Notes: a model not told the origin generated them from the sequence alone. DNA of 64,000 nucleotides from Cellvibrio japonicus Ueda107 (GCF_000019225.1 NC_010995.1:1062501-1126500), one strand, 5' to 3'. Shown: positions 36,295-45,058, numbered from the stretch's first letter. Numbers and translations are program-made.

Positions 36295-37446
36295 ATGAAA
36301 ATAATCAATAAATATGTCTTTTTAAGTTGGTTTCTATTGAGCGGCTGTTCCTCTGTGGTGCACGACGCGCGCGTTTCTCCCAATGACGCTGTACTTGCGC
36401 AGGCGTTGAGTGGAACCCCGATATTGGGACGCGACTACCAAACCCGTGAATTGCCTGATGAAGATCTGTTTACCCTGACACCGGAAATGCAACGCTTTGC
36501 CGATGAGGCAGTGGCAGGTAAGCGTGGACAGGATAATAAAGCCGAGGCGCTTCATGTGGGTTTGATGGGCGCGCCGGAATCCGGTGGGCGGGGAATTTCT
36601 TACAGCGCTTACAGTACCAATACCGCACGCGATGCATTTTATAATCGCGAGGCTAACTGCCTGAGTTACACCCTGTTGTACGTCAGTATGGCCAAGTACA
36701 TTGGCCTTAATGCGCACTATAACGAAGTCCTCCTGCCGCCGACCTGGGACATGCGCGGCGATAACACCTATTTATTCATGCGCCATGTCAACGCCAAGGT
36801 GGTTCTGCCCAAATTATTTCGCAACCTGGTACGTGTTGCCGATGTAGGCTCGGGGGACGATATAGTCGTGGATCTGGAATTGCGCCTGTTCAGGGCCAAT
36901 TACAAGCAGCGCGAAATCAGTAAGGATCAAATTGCTGCCCAGTTTTACAGCAACCGAGGTATGGAACTGGCGGCAAATGGCGAGTTTAGTGCAGCGTTTT
37001 TAAACCTGCGCAAAGCCTTGTTGCTTGAGCCCAAGGCCAGTTATATCTGGAGCAACTTCGGCAGCCTGTATCGCCGCCAGGGGTTATTGCCTGAAGCGGA
37101 GGCGATTTATTTACGCGGCTTGAACGTTAACCCCAGCGATTACACAATCATGCACAACCTGGCTGGCTTGTATCGTGAAATGGGCGACGATGCCAAACAA
37201 AAAGAATACATGAGCAGGGTGCGTCGCCATCGCTCGGCCAATCCTTATTATCAATACAAGGTTGCCCAGGAAAAGCTGGATGCCAAAGAGTATGGCCAGG
37301 CGCGCCTTTATATTGAAAAAGCTATCAAGCAGGAGAAAAAGGAGCCGCGCTTTTACCGCCTGGCGATAGAAATTTACGAGGCGATGGGCGATCAGAAGGC
37401 TGCTGATAGAGCGCGTGAACTCTTGGATAAAAGCTATGAGGGGTAA
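36295..37446 (+). CDS. Lipoprotein with transglutaminase-like domain and TPR repeats
   Basis: A 383-residue lipoprotein: signal MKIINKYVFLSWFLLSGC with lipobox LLSGC. Residues about 60-215 resemble a transglutaminase/cysteine-protease-like domain, with the candidate nucleophile C122 in REANCLSYTLLYVSMAKYIGL and H164 in MRHVNAKVVL. Residues 220-383 hold at least four TPR-like units (AAQFYSNRGMELAANGEFSAAFLNLRKAL, ASYIWSNFGSLYRRQGLLPEAEAIYLRGL, and so on). The catalytic role is inferred from the Cys/His spacing only. The protein would face the periplasm, attached to the outer or inner membrane. Confidence 0.75.
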   Translation: MKIINKYVFLSWFLLSGCSSVVHDARVSPNDAVLAQALSGTPILGRDYQTRELPDEDLFTLTPEMQRFADEAVAGKRGQDNKAEALHVGLMGAPESGGRGISYSAYSTNTARDAFYNREANCLSYTLLYVSMAKYIGLNAHYNEVLLPPTWDMRGDNTYLFMRHVNAKVVLPKLFRNLVRVADVGSGDDIVVDLELRLFRANYKQREISKDQIAAQFYSNRGMELAANGEFSAAFLNLRKALLLEPKASYIWSNFGSLYRRQGLLPEAEAIYLRGLNVNPSDYTIMHNLAGLYREMGDDAKQKEYMSRVRRHRSANPYYQYKVAQEKLDAKEYGQARLYIEKAIKQEKKEPRFYRLAIEIYEAMGDQKAADRARELLDKSYEG

Positions 37447-37696
37447 ACCGTAATGAAAGTTAAGACTGCTTAAGGATTCTTAAGGTGGTTCCTTGCGCCG
37501 GGCTGGTAAGGGCATAGGTGCGAACTCACCGCCGTGTCGGGAATGTGTATGCAAGCGTATGTGATCGGGGCCAGTTCGCCTGTTTGCGTAAAAGACTGTA
37601 ATGGTCGGCGTGGATATATAGACGCCTATGCCGGTGGCTTTTAGGCTGGCGGGCTTTATTCTCTATCCCTTTTACTGATCCCGAGGAGTGTTCCCA
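37447..37696. other. Intergenic stretch of 250 bases
   Basis: No gene or clear hairpin seen. GAGGAG at 37683-37688 is the ribosome-binding site of the DUF1080 gene. Confidence 0.3.
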
Positions 37697-38515
37697 ATGG
37701 ATTCTGTGCGTCACCTGATTGGCGGAGCCTGGCTGCTGGCCCTGAGCAGTGGAGTTATGGCGGGGGAATGGCAATCCCTGTTCAATGGCCGGGACCTGCA
37801 AGGCTGGGAGGCTTATATCAGCTATCAACCGGAAACCAATGCCCATGACCTCAAGTCCAAACACAAACCGCGTGGTGTCGGGCAGGATCCCAAACAGGTA
37901 TTCAGTGTGGTGGATGGCCTGTTGCGTGTGTCCGGGGAGGAGTGGGGCGGTTTGACGACCGACGCCGAGTTTGAAAATTTCCACCTGAGCATGGACATGA
38001 AATGGGGTGAGAAAAAATGGCCGCCACGGCTGGATGCCAAACGCGATAGCGGCATCCTGTACTTTGCCGCAGGGCCCCATGGCGCACAAAGCGATCACTG
38101 GATGCGCAGCCATGAGTTTCAAATCCAGGAGGGCGATTGTGGCGATTACCACAGCCTGGATGGGGTGAGCGTCGATGCGTCCGTCGGCCCGGCCAATGAA
38201 GGCAATTGGCATTTTTACCGCTATGATCCCTCGCTGCCGCTCACGCGCGATATAGCGGCACGGATCCTCAAGCGCGGTGATTACGAAAAACCGAGCGGCG
38301 AGTGGAATACCCTGGAGGTCATCGCCGATGGCCATACCCTGATCCATAAGGTCAATGGCCACGAGGTCTTGCGTGCCCACAACTCCTGGCAGTTAAGCGG
38401 CGGTCGCAAGCTGCCCCTGGTGCGTGGCAAAATCCAGATCCAGTCTGAAGGTGCGGAAGTTTTTTATCGCCATATCCGTATCCGCTCCCTGGATAAACCG
38501 GCGGCAGAATATTAA
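37697..38515 (+). CDS. Exported DUF1080 (3-keto-disaccharide hydrolase-like) protein
   Basis: A 272-residue secreted protein with a signal peptide (HLIGGAWLLALSSGVMAGEW). The body is the concanavalin-like DUF1080 domain: WQSLFNGRDLQGWEAY at the start, LRVSGEEWGG, FENFHLSMDMKWGEKKWP, DSGILYF, HEFQIQEGDCGDYH and GKIQIQSEGAEVFYRHIRIR at the end. Members act on or bind sugars; 3-keto-glycoside hydrolysis has been shown for some. ATG 37697 follows GAGGAG at a good distance; an in-frame GTG at 37688 is less likely. It is followed by glutathione peroxidase on the same strand, about 50 bases away. Confidence 0.85.
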   Translation: MDSVRHLIGGAWLLALSSGVMAGEWQSLFNGRDLQGWEAYISYQPETNAHDLKSKHKPRGVGQDPKQVFSVVDGLLRVSGEEWGGLTTDAEFENFHLSMDMKWGEKKWPPRLDAKRDSGILYFAAGPHGAQSDHWMRSHEFQIQEGDCGDYHSLDGVSVDASVGPANEGNWHFYRYDPSLPLTRDIAARILKRGDYEKPSGEWNTLEVIADGHTLIHKVNGHEVLRAHNSWQLSGGRKLPLVRGKIQIQSEGAEVFYRHIRIRSLDKPAAEY

Positions 38516-38566
38516 CCAATCCGTGTAACGTGATTGATTCGAGCCCAGTCGTTCACGAGGTGCTTT

Positions 38567-39082
38567 ATGACCAGTCCCTTCTTCCAGTTTACGGCCGATA
38601 GCCTGGCCGGCCAGCCGGTATCCCTGGCGGATTACAGCGGACGGTGGGTGCTGGTTGTAAACACGGCCAGCCAATGCGGTTTTACCCCGCAATATGCCGG
38701 CCTGGAACAGCTCTACCAGAAATACAGGGATAAGGGGTTGGTGATCCTGGGGTTCCCTTGTAACCAGTTTGGCGGGCAGGAGCCGGGCGATGCCAGTGAT
38801 ATTGCCCAAACCTGCCAGGTTAACTACGGGGTGACCTTTCCCATGTTTGCCAAGATTGATGTGAATGGTGCTGATGCCCACCCGCTGTTTCATTGGCTCA
38901 AGGCGGCGTTGCCCGGTTTACTGGGGCAATCGATTAAATGGAATTTCACCAAGTTCCTGCTTGATCCCGAGGGAAAACCGGTCAAACGTTTTGCGACAGT
39001 GACCAAACCTGAAGCCATCGATCGTTATCTTCAGGCGAAAATTCGCAGTCAACACAGCTCGACAGCCCGGGCGGGGGAATAG
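38567..39082 (+). CDS. Glutathione peroxidase (cysteine type)
   Basis: A 171-residue thiol peroxidase. The active site is cysteine, not selenocysteine: C37 in VNTASQCGFTPQYAGLEQLY. The catalytic Gln (FPCNQFGGQEPG) and Trp (IKWNFTKFLLD) complete the tetrad. The second, resolving cysteine of thioredoxin-dependent members is probably the Cys in IAQTCQVNYGV. It reduces hydroperoxides in the cytoplasm. ATG 38567 fits the family N-terminus; an upstream frame start at 38534 adds eleven unlike residues. The next gene starts four bases after its stop codon. Confidence 0.95.
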   Translation: MTSPFFQFTADSLAGQPVSLADYSGRWVLVVNTASQCGFTPQYAGLEQLYQKYRDKGLVILGFPCNQFGGQEPGDASDIAQTCQVNYGVTFPMFAKIDVNGADAHPLFHWLKAALPGLLGQSIKWNFTKFLLDPEGKPVKRFATVTKPEAIDRYLQAKIRSQHSSTARAGE

Positions 39083-39086
39083 CCGG

Positions 39087-40160
39087 GTGAAGCGTACAAC
39101 AACCGGTGTACTGATGGTGGTTGCTTTTGCGGCAGGTGTGCTGGTGACGGAATATCGCTACCGACTGCAAGTCCCTCCGGCAGCGCACACCGTTGTCCCG
39201 CCGGAAGTAATTGAGCCTGCTATCTCACCCGCTCCCACACAGTCCCAACCACCCGCTGCCCTGCCTGGGGCAGAAGCCCCGCTGTGGGATGAGATCCAGC
39301 GTTTGCTGGCCGGTGGTGACCAGGTACAGGCGGCCCAGTCCCTGAGGCGTTATTTGCAACAGCATCCACAATCGGCGCCCGCCTGGTTACTGCTGGCGCA
39401 AGTGCAGCAACAACTGGGCAGGCAACGCGAATCAGTCGATGCCTGGTTCCAATATTTGCGCTACGAATTGGATGCCGCAAAAGTGGAAGGCGCTATCCAG
39501 CACCTTAAGCAGTACCTGCTCAAATTGGCACAGAGCCCGAGCCTGTTTGGTGAAGAGCGTTTATGGTTGATCGAGCAGATTAACAACCTGATCAAACTCA
39601 CCGCCGATGACGGTGAGCTGCATTTGGCCCTGGCAAACCTGCACCTGAATAATGAGGATCGCGATCAGGCACAATACCATGCCCTGATGGCGGTTAATCA
39701 TCCGCAATCCCAACCTCAGGCAGAAGCGATCCTGGCAAAGCTCAATGGCGATCAAATTGATGCCGCCCTGGGTGAAACGCTGGAAATTCCCCTGACTCGC
39801 TATGGCAATCAATTCCTGGTGGAGGTCAGTATCGAAGGCAATAGCGCCCGGTTATTACTGGATACCGGCGCATCGCTCAGCGGTGTGACCAGCCGCTACC
39901 TGGAACAGCATCCCTATCTGGTAAAAAACCGTAAACCCATCCAACTCAATACGGCCAGTGGTAGTGTCGATTCCTATTTATTTACGGTAGAGCAACTCAA
40001 CCTGGCCAGTATCCCTTTCCACAAACACCTGCTTGCCCATTTGCCCATGGGCGATACCCGTGAGTTTGATGGATTGCTCGGCGTCGATATCCTGGGGCGC
40101 TTTGATTTTGTGATCGACCAGAGTGCGGCGCGCTTGCGTTTAAGTAAACGTGCAGAATAA
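39087..40160 (+). CDS. TPR protein with C-terminal retropepsin-like aspartic protease domain
   Basis: A 357-residue protein starting at GTG. One N-terminal membrane helix (GVLMVVAFAAGVLVTEY) anchors it toward the periplasm, followed by a Pro/Ala-rich linker. TPR-like repeats fill about residues 65-215 (AAQSLRRYLQQHPQSAPAWLLLAQVQQQLGRQRESVDAWFQYL). The clan-AA aspartic protease domain (about 235-357) has D259-T-G-A in RLLLDTGASLSGVTS, and the later hydrophobic-Gly block GLLGVDILGRFDFVID. Retropepsin-type enzymes act as dimers; the substrate is unknown. It directly follows glutathione peroxidase. Confidence 0.85.
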   Translation: MKRTTTGVLMVVAFAAGVLVTEYRYRLQVPPAAHTVVPPEVIEPAISPAPTQSQPPAALPGAEAPLWDEIQRLLAGGDQVQAAQSLRRYLQQHPQSAPAWLLLAQVQQQLGRQRESVDAWFQYLRYELDAAKVEGAIQHLKQYLLKLAQSPSLFGEERLWLIEQINNLIKLTADDGELHLALANLHLNNEDRDQAQYHALMAVNHPQSQPQAEAILAKLNGDQIDAALGETLEIPLTRYGNQFLVEVSIEGNSARLLLDTGASLSGVTSRYLEQHPYLVKNRKPIQLNTASGSVDSYLFTVEQLNLASIPFHKHLLAHLPMGDTREFDGLLGVDILGRFDFVIDQSAARLRLSKRAE

Positions 40161-40283
40161 TTCCAAGGCTTAAGATTCGTTTAAGCAACCCCCTATATGA
40201 TCCGCAAATAGTTGAACTGCTGTGTTGGCAGCACCTCACTTTTTTCCTCTGCATTTTTTCTGATACCAAGACATTTCACACTG

Positions 40284-41015
40284 ATGAAATTAACGCTGAC
40301 ATTAATTTTTCCCCGCTATTGGATGGGCGTCGCTTGGGGGGCAATACTACTGTTATTGGCGACGGCACTATTGGAAATCTTTCAAATAGACAGCCAGTTG
40401 GCTGATTATTTATATCGCAGCCAGGGTGGCGGGTGGATATTCAGGCGTGAATGGATAACCGCCGTATTGGTGCATAAAGGGGGTAAATATCTTTCTCTTG
40501 CACTCTTGGCCTGCCTCTCACTGTTATGGGCATTTTCTTATCGCCTGGATGTATTAAAAAATCTCCGTATTCACTGTCGCTATTTAGTGGTAACAGCCCT
40601 ATCAAGCTGTACGCTTGTCAGTTTGTTAAAAGCAACAACCCATATTTCCTGTCCCTGGGATTTTGCACGTTATGGCGGTGACCTTGAATATATATCCCTG
40701 GCCCAACAGCTATGGCTGGGGACGGGTGACGGCTGTTTTCCGGCGGGGCATGCCAGTGCCGGTTATGCCTGGATGGGACTGTATTTTGTGGGGCTTTTTT
40801 ATCGCTCAGTATGGCGCTGGCTTGGATTCGGTATTCCCCTCTTATCGGGCGTTGTTTTTGGGGTTTCCCAACAGCTTCGCGGCGCCCATTTTTTATCGCA
40901 TGATCTCTGGTCTCTGGGAGTTTGCTGGATAATCGCTTTCATCCTGTATCAACAGTTGTTGCAGCCTTATATACCCACTAGCCAACAGGGAGTAGCACGC
41001 CGTGAGCGGGGATAA
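40284..41015 (+). CDS. PAP2-type membrane phosphatase, partner of EptA
   Basis: A 243-residue integral membrane protein of the PAP2 superfamily. Motifs are KATTHISCPWDFARYGG (motif 1, with the lysine), CFPAGHASAGYAW (motif 2, in which PSGH is PAGH), and RGAHFLSHDLWSLG (motif 3, Arg and the catalytic His). This CPWD/PAGHASAGY version often occurs next to eptA genes and probably removes or transfers lipid-linked phosphate. ATG 40284 (MKLTLTLIF) is used; the longer upstream frame is unlike the family. Its end overlaps the GTG start of eptA by 14 bases, so translation is coupled. Confidence 0.9.
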   Translation: MKLTLTLIFPRYWMGVAWGAILLLLATALLEIFQIDSQLADYLYRSQGGGWIFRREWITAVLVHKGGKYLSLALLACLSLLWAFSYRLDVLKNLRIHCRYLVVTALSSCTLVSLLKATTHISCPWDFARYGGDLEYISLAQQLWLGTGDGCFPAGHASAGYAWMGLYFVGLFYRSVWRWLGFGIPLLSGVVFGVSQQLRGAHFLSHDLWSLGVCWIIAFILYQQLLQPYIPTSQQGVARRERG

Positions 41016-42660
41016 AGTCTTACCGGGGTATCATTCCCTGAGGGCTCAGGAGCAGCAGCGTGAGCCGGACATTACCCGTCGTCAATTTGCCATTGTGTTG
41101 GCACTGGTGTTTACCCTGCTCTTGAATAAGTCATTTTTCGAATCGGCCTGGGCCACGATTGGTTTTGATACTGTCAAGGATTGGCTGTTTGCCGCCAGTC
41201 TGGTAGGTGTTGTGTTATTGGTTAACCTGTTTTTCTTTAGCCTTGTCAGCCTTCCATTCCTGCTAAAGCCCTTGGGTATTGCACTGCTATTGGGCGGCGC
41301 ATTATCAGCGTATTTTATGGACATCTATGGTGTAGTCATCGATAAGGAGATGCTGCGCAATGTGATGGAAACTGACATCAACGAATCCATGGATCTTATT
41401 AGCCCCCGATTGTTGGCTTATATCCTGGTACTGGGAATATTGCCATCGCTCTTGATCCTCAGGCTTAACATTGTGTCTGGCCCTGTTGGGGATGAACTGT
41501 TAAAGCACGTGTTATTGAGTGTGGGAGCCCTGGTCGTGGCACTGCTGTTAATACTGGCCTTGCCCGATTATTACTCTTCGTTTTTTCGTAACCATAAATA
41601 TGTGCGTATGATGCAAAACCCCCTGGGGTTTATTAACGCAAGTGTTTCGTTGGTTCAGGATGGGATGCGCAAGCCTATCCTGGTTGAACCGATTAGCGAG
41701 GGGGCCTTTTTAGGTAGGGGTGTCTCGGCGCAAACCAAGCCGGTGTTGGCGGTCTTTGTGGTTGGCGAGACAGCCCGCGCAGCCAATTTCGGGCTTGGCG
41801 GCTATGCCCGCGATACAACCCCGCTGCTAAAACAACAGGATATTATTTACTTCAATGACTTTTGGTCCTGCGGTACTTCAACGGCTGTGTCTGTACCCTG
41901 CATGTTTTCGCTGTTGACTCGCAAGGAATACACGCATACCAAGGCCAGGTCACTCCATGGGTTGCTGGATTTTGTCAAGGCGGCAGGTGTTGGAGTCCTG
42001 TGGCGTGACAATAATTCCGGCTGTAAAGGTGTTTGTGATCGCGTTGACTATGAAGTGCTTGACCCCACCCATCATACGGATTTGTGCCATGGCGAGGATT
42101 GCTACGATGAAATTTTGTTGCGCAACCTGGCTGCAAAAGTCACTCGGGGCCACCACTTTATTGTCCTGCATCAAAAAGGGAGCCATGGCCCTGCCTACAA
42201 TCGCCGCTACCCTGACGCGATGCAGGTTTTTAGTCCGGTATGCGCAACCAACCAGCTGCACCACTGCTCAAGCGAAGCCCTGGTCAATGCCTACGACAAT
42301 ACCATCCGATACACGGATTATTTCCTGGATCAGTTAATTAACTGGCTAACGGCGATGGAGCAAACGCACAACACCCTGATGGTGTATGTATCGGATCATG
42401 GTGAATCCCTGGGCGAGGGCAATATGTACCTCCATGGTATGCCCTATGCAATTGCTCCCCAATACCAGATCCATGTGCCTTTTATTTTCTGGGCTTCACC
42501 CGGGTTTTACACGGATAGGGGAATGGAGCAGTCCTGTGTGCGACAACAAAAGGATAAAACCTTTAGCCACGACAACATTTTCCATTCCGTGTTGGGGTTG
42601 TTGGATATCAACACGCCATATTACAAAGGGGCGCTGGACATGTTTCGTCCGTGCCTGTAA
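41002..42660 (+). CDS. eptA: Lipid A phosphoethanolamine transferase
   Basis: A 552-residue inner-membrane enzyme with five N-terminal helices and a periplasmic sulfatase-fold domain. The metal and substrate motifs are VVGETARAANFGL (Glu ligand), the nucleophilic threonine in SCGTSTAVSVPCMF (around residue 292), HQKGSHGPAYNRRYP and VSDHGESLGEGNMYLHGMPY. It transfers phosphoethanolamine to lipid A phosphates, which in other bacteria lowers binding of cationic peptides such as polymyxin. It starts with GTG inside the PAP2 gene. Its 3' end overlaps a small minus-strand frame. Confidence 0.95.
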   Translation: MSGDKVLPGYHSLRAQEQQREPDITRRQFAIVLALVFTLLLNKSFFESAWATIGFDTVKDWLFAASLVGVVLLVNLFFFSLVSLPFLLKPLGIALLLGGALSAYFMDIYGVVIDKEMLRNVMETDINESMDLISPRLLAYILVLGILPSLLILRLNIVSGPVGDELLKHVLLSVGALVVALLLILALPDYYSSFFRNHKYVRMMQNPLGFINASVSLVQDGMRKPILVEPISEGAFLGRGVSAQTKPVLAVFVVGETARAANFGLGGYARDTTPLLKQQDIIYFNDFWSCGTSTAVSVPCMFSLLTRKEYTHTKARSLHGLLDFVKAAGVGVLWRDNNSGCKGVCDRVDYEVLDPTHHTDLCHGEDCYDEILLRNLAAKVTRGHHFIVLHQKGSHGPAYNRRYPDAMQVFSPVCATNQLHHCSSEALVNAYDNTIRYTDYFLDQLINWLTAMEQTHNTLMVYVSDHGESLGEGNMYLHGMPYAIAPQYQIHVPFIFWASPGFYTDRGMEQSCVRQQKDKTFSHDNIFHSVLGLLDINTPYYKGALDMFRPCL

Positions 42661-42881
42661 CGAAAGGGGCTAACCCCCTGGGTAAGCTTTATTAAAAACC
42701 CCGGTGTCTTTTGGCAGAGCCTGACAGCGCCTTTCTCATCCATGACTGTGGTCAAACCACCCATCATCTTGGCTACAGTGATGGAGTTTTCGTCCAGTTT
42801 GTATTGGGCTTCGGCAATGGTGAATGCCATCTGCCGGATCATATCGCCCATGGGAGCAGTCAGTAATTCCTGACCAATTGC
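42621..42881 (-). CDS. Short conserved-looking protein, probably truncated
   Basis: An 86-residue frame (97 if a TTG at 42914 is used) whose first 45 residues read like a real protein (IGQELLTAPMGDMIRQMAFTIAEAQYKLDENSITVAKMMGGL). The last part, from about residue 70, runs antisense into the 3' end of eptA and becomes arginine-rich and unlike a domain. An AAGAGAAAG sequence a few bases before ATG 42881 may be the ribosome-binding site. I believe similar N-termini occur in longer hypothetical proteins, but could not check. It may be the surviving start of a gene cut by the insertion or rearrangement that placed the RHS unit here. Confidence 0.4.
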   Translation of the reverse strand, partial: AIGQELLTAPMGDMIRQMAFTIAEAQYKLDENSITVAKMMGGLTTVMDEKGAVRLCQKTPGFLIKLTQGVSPFRYRHGRNMSSAPL

Positions 42882-42914
42882 CATTGTCTTTCTCTTGGGG
42901 GATTCCTGGCTCAA

Positions 42915-43512
42915 TTCACAATAAAAAGAGTGTTGGTTACCTTGCTTGCTGCAGGGGCAAACTCAGGTATATGCACAACAAGTCTCCGTCTTATAACAAG
43001 TGCTAAATGCCTTACAACTTTCCTATCTTTTTTACGTGCGTATTTTGTTGCTTCGTGCGCTTTTTTTGTGTTTTTCTGGTGTGGATTTTTTGTTTTTTTG
43101 CGTTGCTGCGCTGTATGGGAAATGAATTTTTTAAGGGCAGTCTTGTGCGCCTGTGCGGCGTGTATATCCGCTCCAAGGATAAGTGACTGCTTATGTGTCG
43201 AAAAAATCTAGCAGAGAGTGTTTCAGCCGTAAAGCGGTGAAAATGCGCCACCCTGCGGTGATGTATTTTTTACGCGCGATGCAATTCTTGATGAAATCGT
43301 TCAAAGGCGAGTGGGAGCCCGTTGATCGTGTTACTAAAATTTTTTTTGCCAGGATTTTGAGTTGACGCTGAAATTTTTATTTGCGGTGAGAGCTTTATGG
43401 AGTTGGGTGCCATAATTTTTTTGTGCGGTGGAATTTTACCGGTGCTGTTAACGCAAACTGGATGAAGCCTGTAAACAGGACATCCAGTTTGCAGAGTCTG
43501 GCGTGTAAAGCG
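42915..43512. other. AT-rich non-coding stretch downstream of the PLC gene
   Basis: About 600 bases with poly-T runs and no supported gene; the short frames are low-complexity. It holds the inverted repeat at 43453-43492. Confidence 0.5.
43453..43492. repeat. Nested perfect inverted repeat after the PLC gene
   Basis: GCAAACTGGATG (43453-43464) is the exact reverse complement of CATCCAGTTTGC (43481-43492). Between them CCTGT (43468-43472) pairs with ACAGG (43475-43479) around an AA loop. The hairpin lies 21 bases past the PLC stop codon on the minus strand. There is no T tract after it, so it is not a standard intrinsic terminator; it may protect or process the 3' end of the three-gene transcript. 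Confidence 0.75.
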
Positions 43513-45006
43513 CTAGCTGCAGTTTGCCGAGCCTGGTTTGGGGCCCAGGCTGGCAGCGTCTGCCGGGCTGCTGGTGAACTGGCCGGACGCCTTGGCGCCA
43601 ATGGCAATGCCATTAGCGGGAGGCGTCGCGCCACCGAACAGCCATTTGACCGATCCGGCACTGTGGGAACTGGCAACCCAGCCTGGCAGTTGCAGGGCGT
43701 TATCAACCGACGCACTGCCCACGGCGAGCCAGGTTGAGCCGTCGATGGAGAAAAATGCCGTAGCTGACTTGCCATCCATGGCCACATCGAGCCGAATCCA
43801 GATTGGCGTGTTGCTGCCGACCAGTGGATTGCCATTGCCCCCCAGGGGAATCTGCGCGTCGATAGCCTGGGTTTTTTGGTCAGTGTCGCGGCGGTATTGG
43901 ATGCGCAACCCATTGCTGCCTGTGCGCAGTATGGCGATGTAAGCTGCATTGTCTGCATTGGAGGCGCGCACCATGACGCCGGCCTTGATCCAGCCGTTGA
44001 CATGGGATGTCGGGTTACCGATAAACGCAACCTGCGATTTACCGGCTGGGGCAGTGTCGTCGTAGCGGAAATAACAACTGTCGTTTTTATCCCAGATATC
44101 ACCCGAGTTCACGGTGATCGCACAAAGCGCCCCTGGCTCTGTCAGCGGCGCGCTTGTCTGGGCATCAATCGGGGTAAAGGGATAACCGGTTTCCGGCAGG
44201 TCGGTGCGGGCCCACGCATCGACCAGGGCATTGACCATGTTGGTGGTCAGGTGGTTAATCTTGGCTTTCCAGGCGTTGCACCAGGATTTCTGGCTATCCA
44301 AACCGTAGGCACGGCTGATAAACCCCGCGCTGGCAATATCGCTGCCGAGGCTGGTGTGGCTCGAATCCAGATTGAAGAAAACCGCATAGTTGAATTGACT
44401 GATCTGATTGCTGGAACTGATTTCCGGGGCGACAAACGCCAAGCGCTGGTTGGCGGTCTTGCCATTGTCCACATACTGGTTCAGGTGGGATGTCGGTGAT
44501 GACAGGTCGCCAGTCGTGCATGCAATCATGAACTTGCCGCGCAACTGGTCGAGCGGAGGCCAGCCGTAGCTGGCCACGGCTGCCTGCAGGTTGGTCTCGG
44601 TGCCGATCAAATCCGGTGGCCCCCAAATCGCGTCGCGTCCCAGTTTGCTCACCAGCAGTCGGTCGAGTGCCTCCGGGGTGTGGTTACCGGTGGTATTAAA
44701 ACTGTCCTTAAGATCCAGCCAGAGGGTGACCACCTCATGGTCGGGTACGGCCAGATGGAATGCACAGAGCACATCCAGGGCGTCGGAGAGGCGATTGACG
44801 CTGCTGGCCTGGTCGACGACCGAGACATGATAGACGTACCAATCCCCCTCCAGCGGCGGCCAATTGGCGTTGTCATTGCCGTTGTGGATATCAATCTCAA
44901 GGGAGCGGATACGCCAGTAGAGCGCCTGGTCAGGGTAGCCCTCCAGGCGCTGGTAACTGTTGTGCGATCCTTTCTGGCGCACCTGGTTATAGCAAAGCGA
45001 TGTCAT
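43513..45006 (-). CDS. Ca-dependent phosphoinositide phospholipase C-like protein with C-terminal concanavalin-like domain
   Basis: A 497-residue protein without signal peptide. Residues 1-300 have the PI-PLC X-domain pattern of the Ca-dependent bacterial group: first catalytic His H15 in RQKGSHNSYQ, acidic pair E37 and D39 in SLEIDIH, and second His H60 in WYVYHVSVVD. The EVVTLWLDLKDSF strand follows. Residues about 315-480 resemble a DUF1349/concanavalin-like sandwich (GWIKAGVMVRASNADNAAYIAI, FSIDGSTWLAVGSASV). Expected activity is cleavage of phosphoinositides, glycosylphosphatidylinositol or similar lipids. It begins 52 bases after the RHS gene stop, last in the unit, and could be the effector of that unit. 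Confidence 0.8.
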   Translation of the reverse strand: MTSLCYNQVRQKGSHNSYQRLEGYPDQALYWRIRSLEIDIHNGNDNANWPPLEGDWYVYHVSVVDQASSVNRLSDALDVLCAFHLAVPDHEVVTLWLDLKDSFNTTGNHTPEALDRLLVSKLGRDAIWGPPDLIGTETNLQAAVASYGWPPLDQLRGKFMIACTTGDLSSPTSHLNQYVDNGKTANQRLAFVAPEISSSNQISQFNYAVFFNLDSSHTSLGSDIASAGFISRAYGLDSQKSWCNAWKAKINHLTTNMVNALVDAWARTDLPETGYPFTPIDAQTSAPLTEPGALCAITVNSGDIWDKNDSCYFRYDDTAPAGKSQVAFIGNPTSHVNGWIKAGVMVRASNADNAAYIAILRTGSNGLRIQYRRDTDQKTQAIDAQIPLGGNGNPLVGSNTPIWIRLDVAMDGKSATAFFSIDGSTWLAVGSASVDNALQLPGWVASSHSAGSVKWLFGGATPPANGIAIGAKASGQFTSSPADAASLGPKPGSANCS

Positions 45007-45058
45007 GGTAATCAGTTCCTTTTATGCGGTTTGGGTTGATCAGTGTTGAGCCCTTGGC

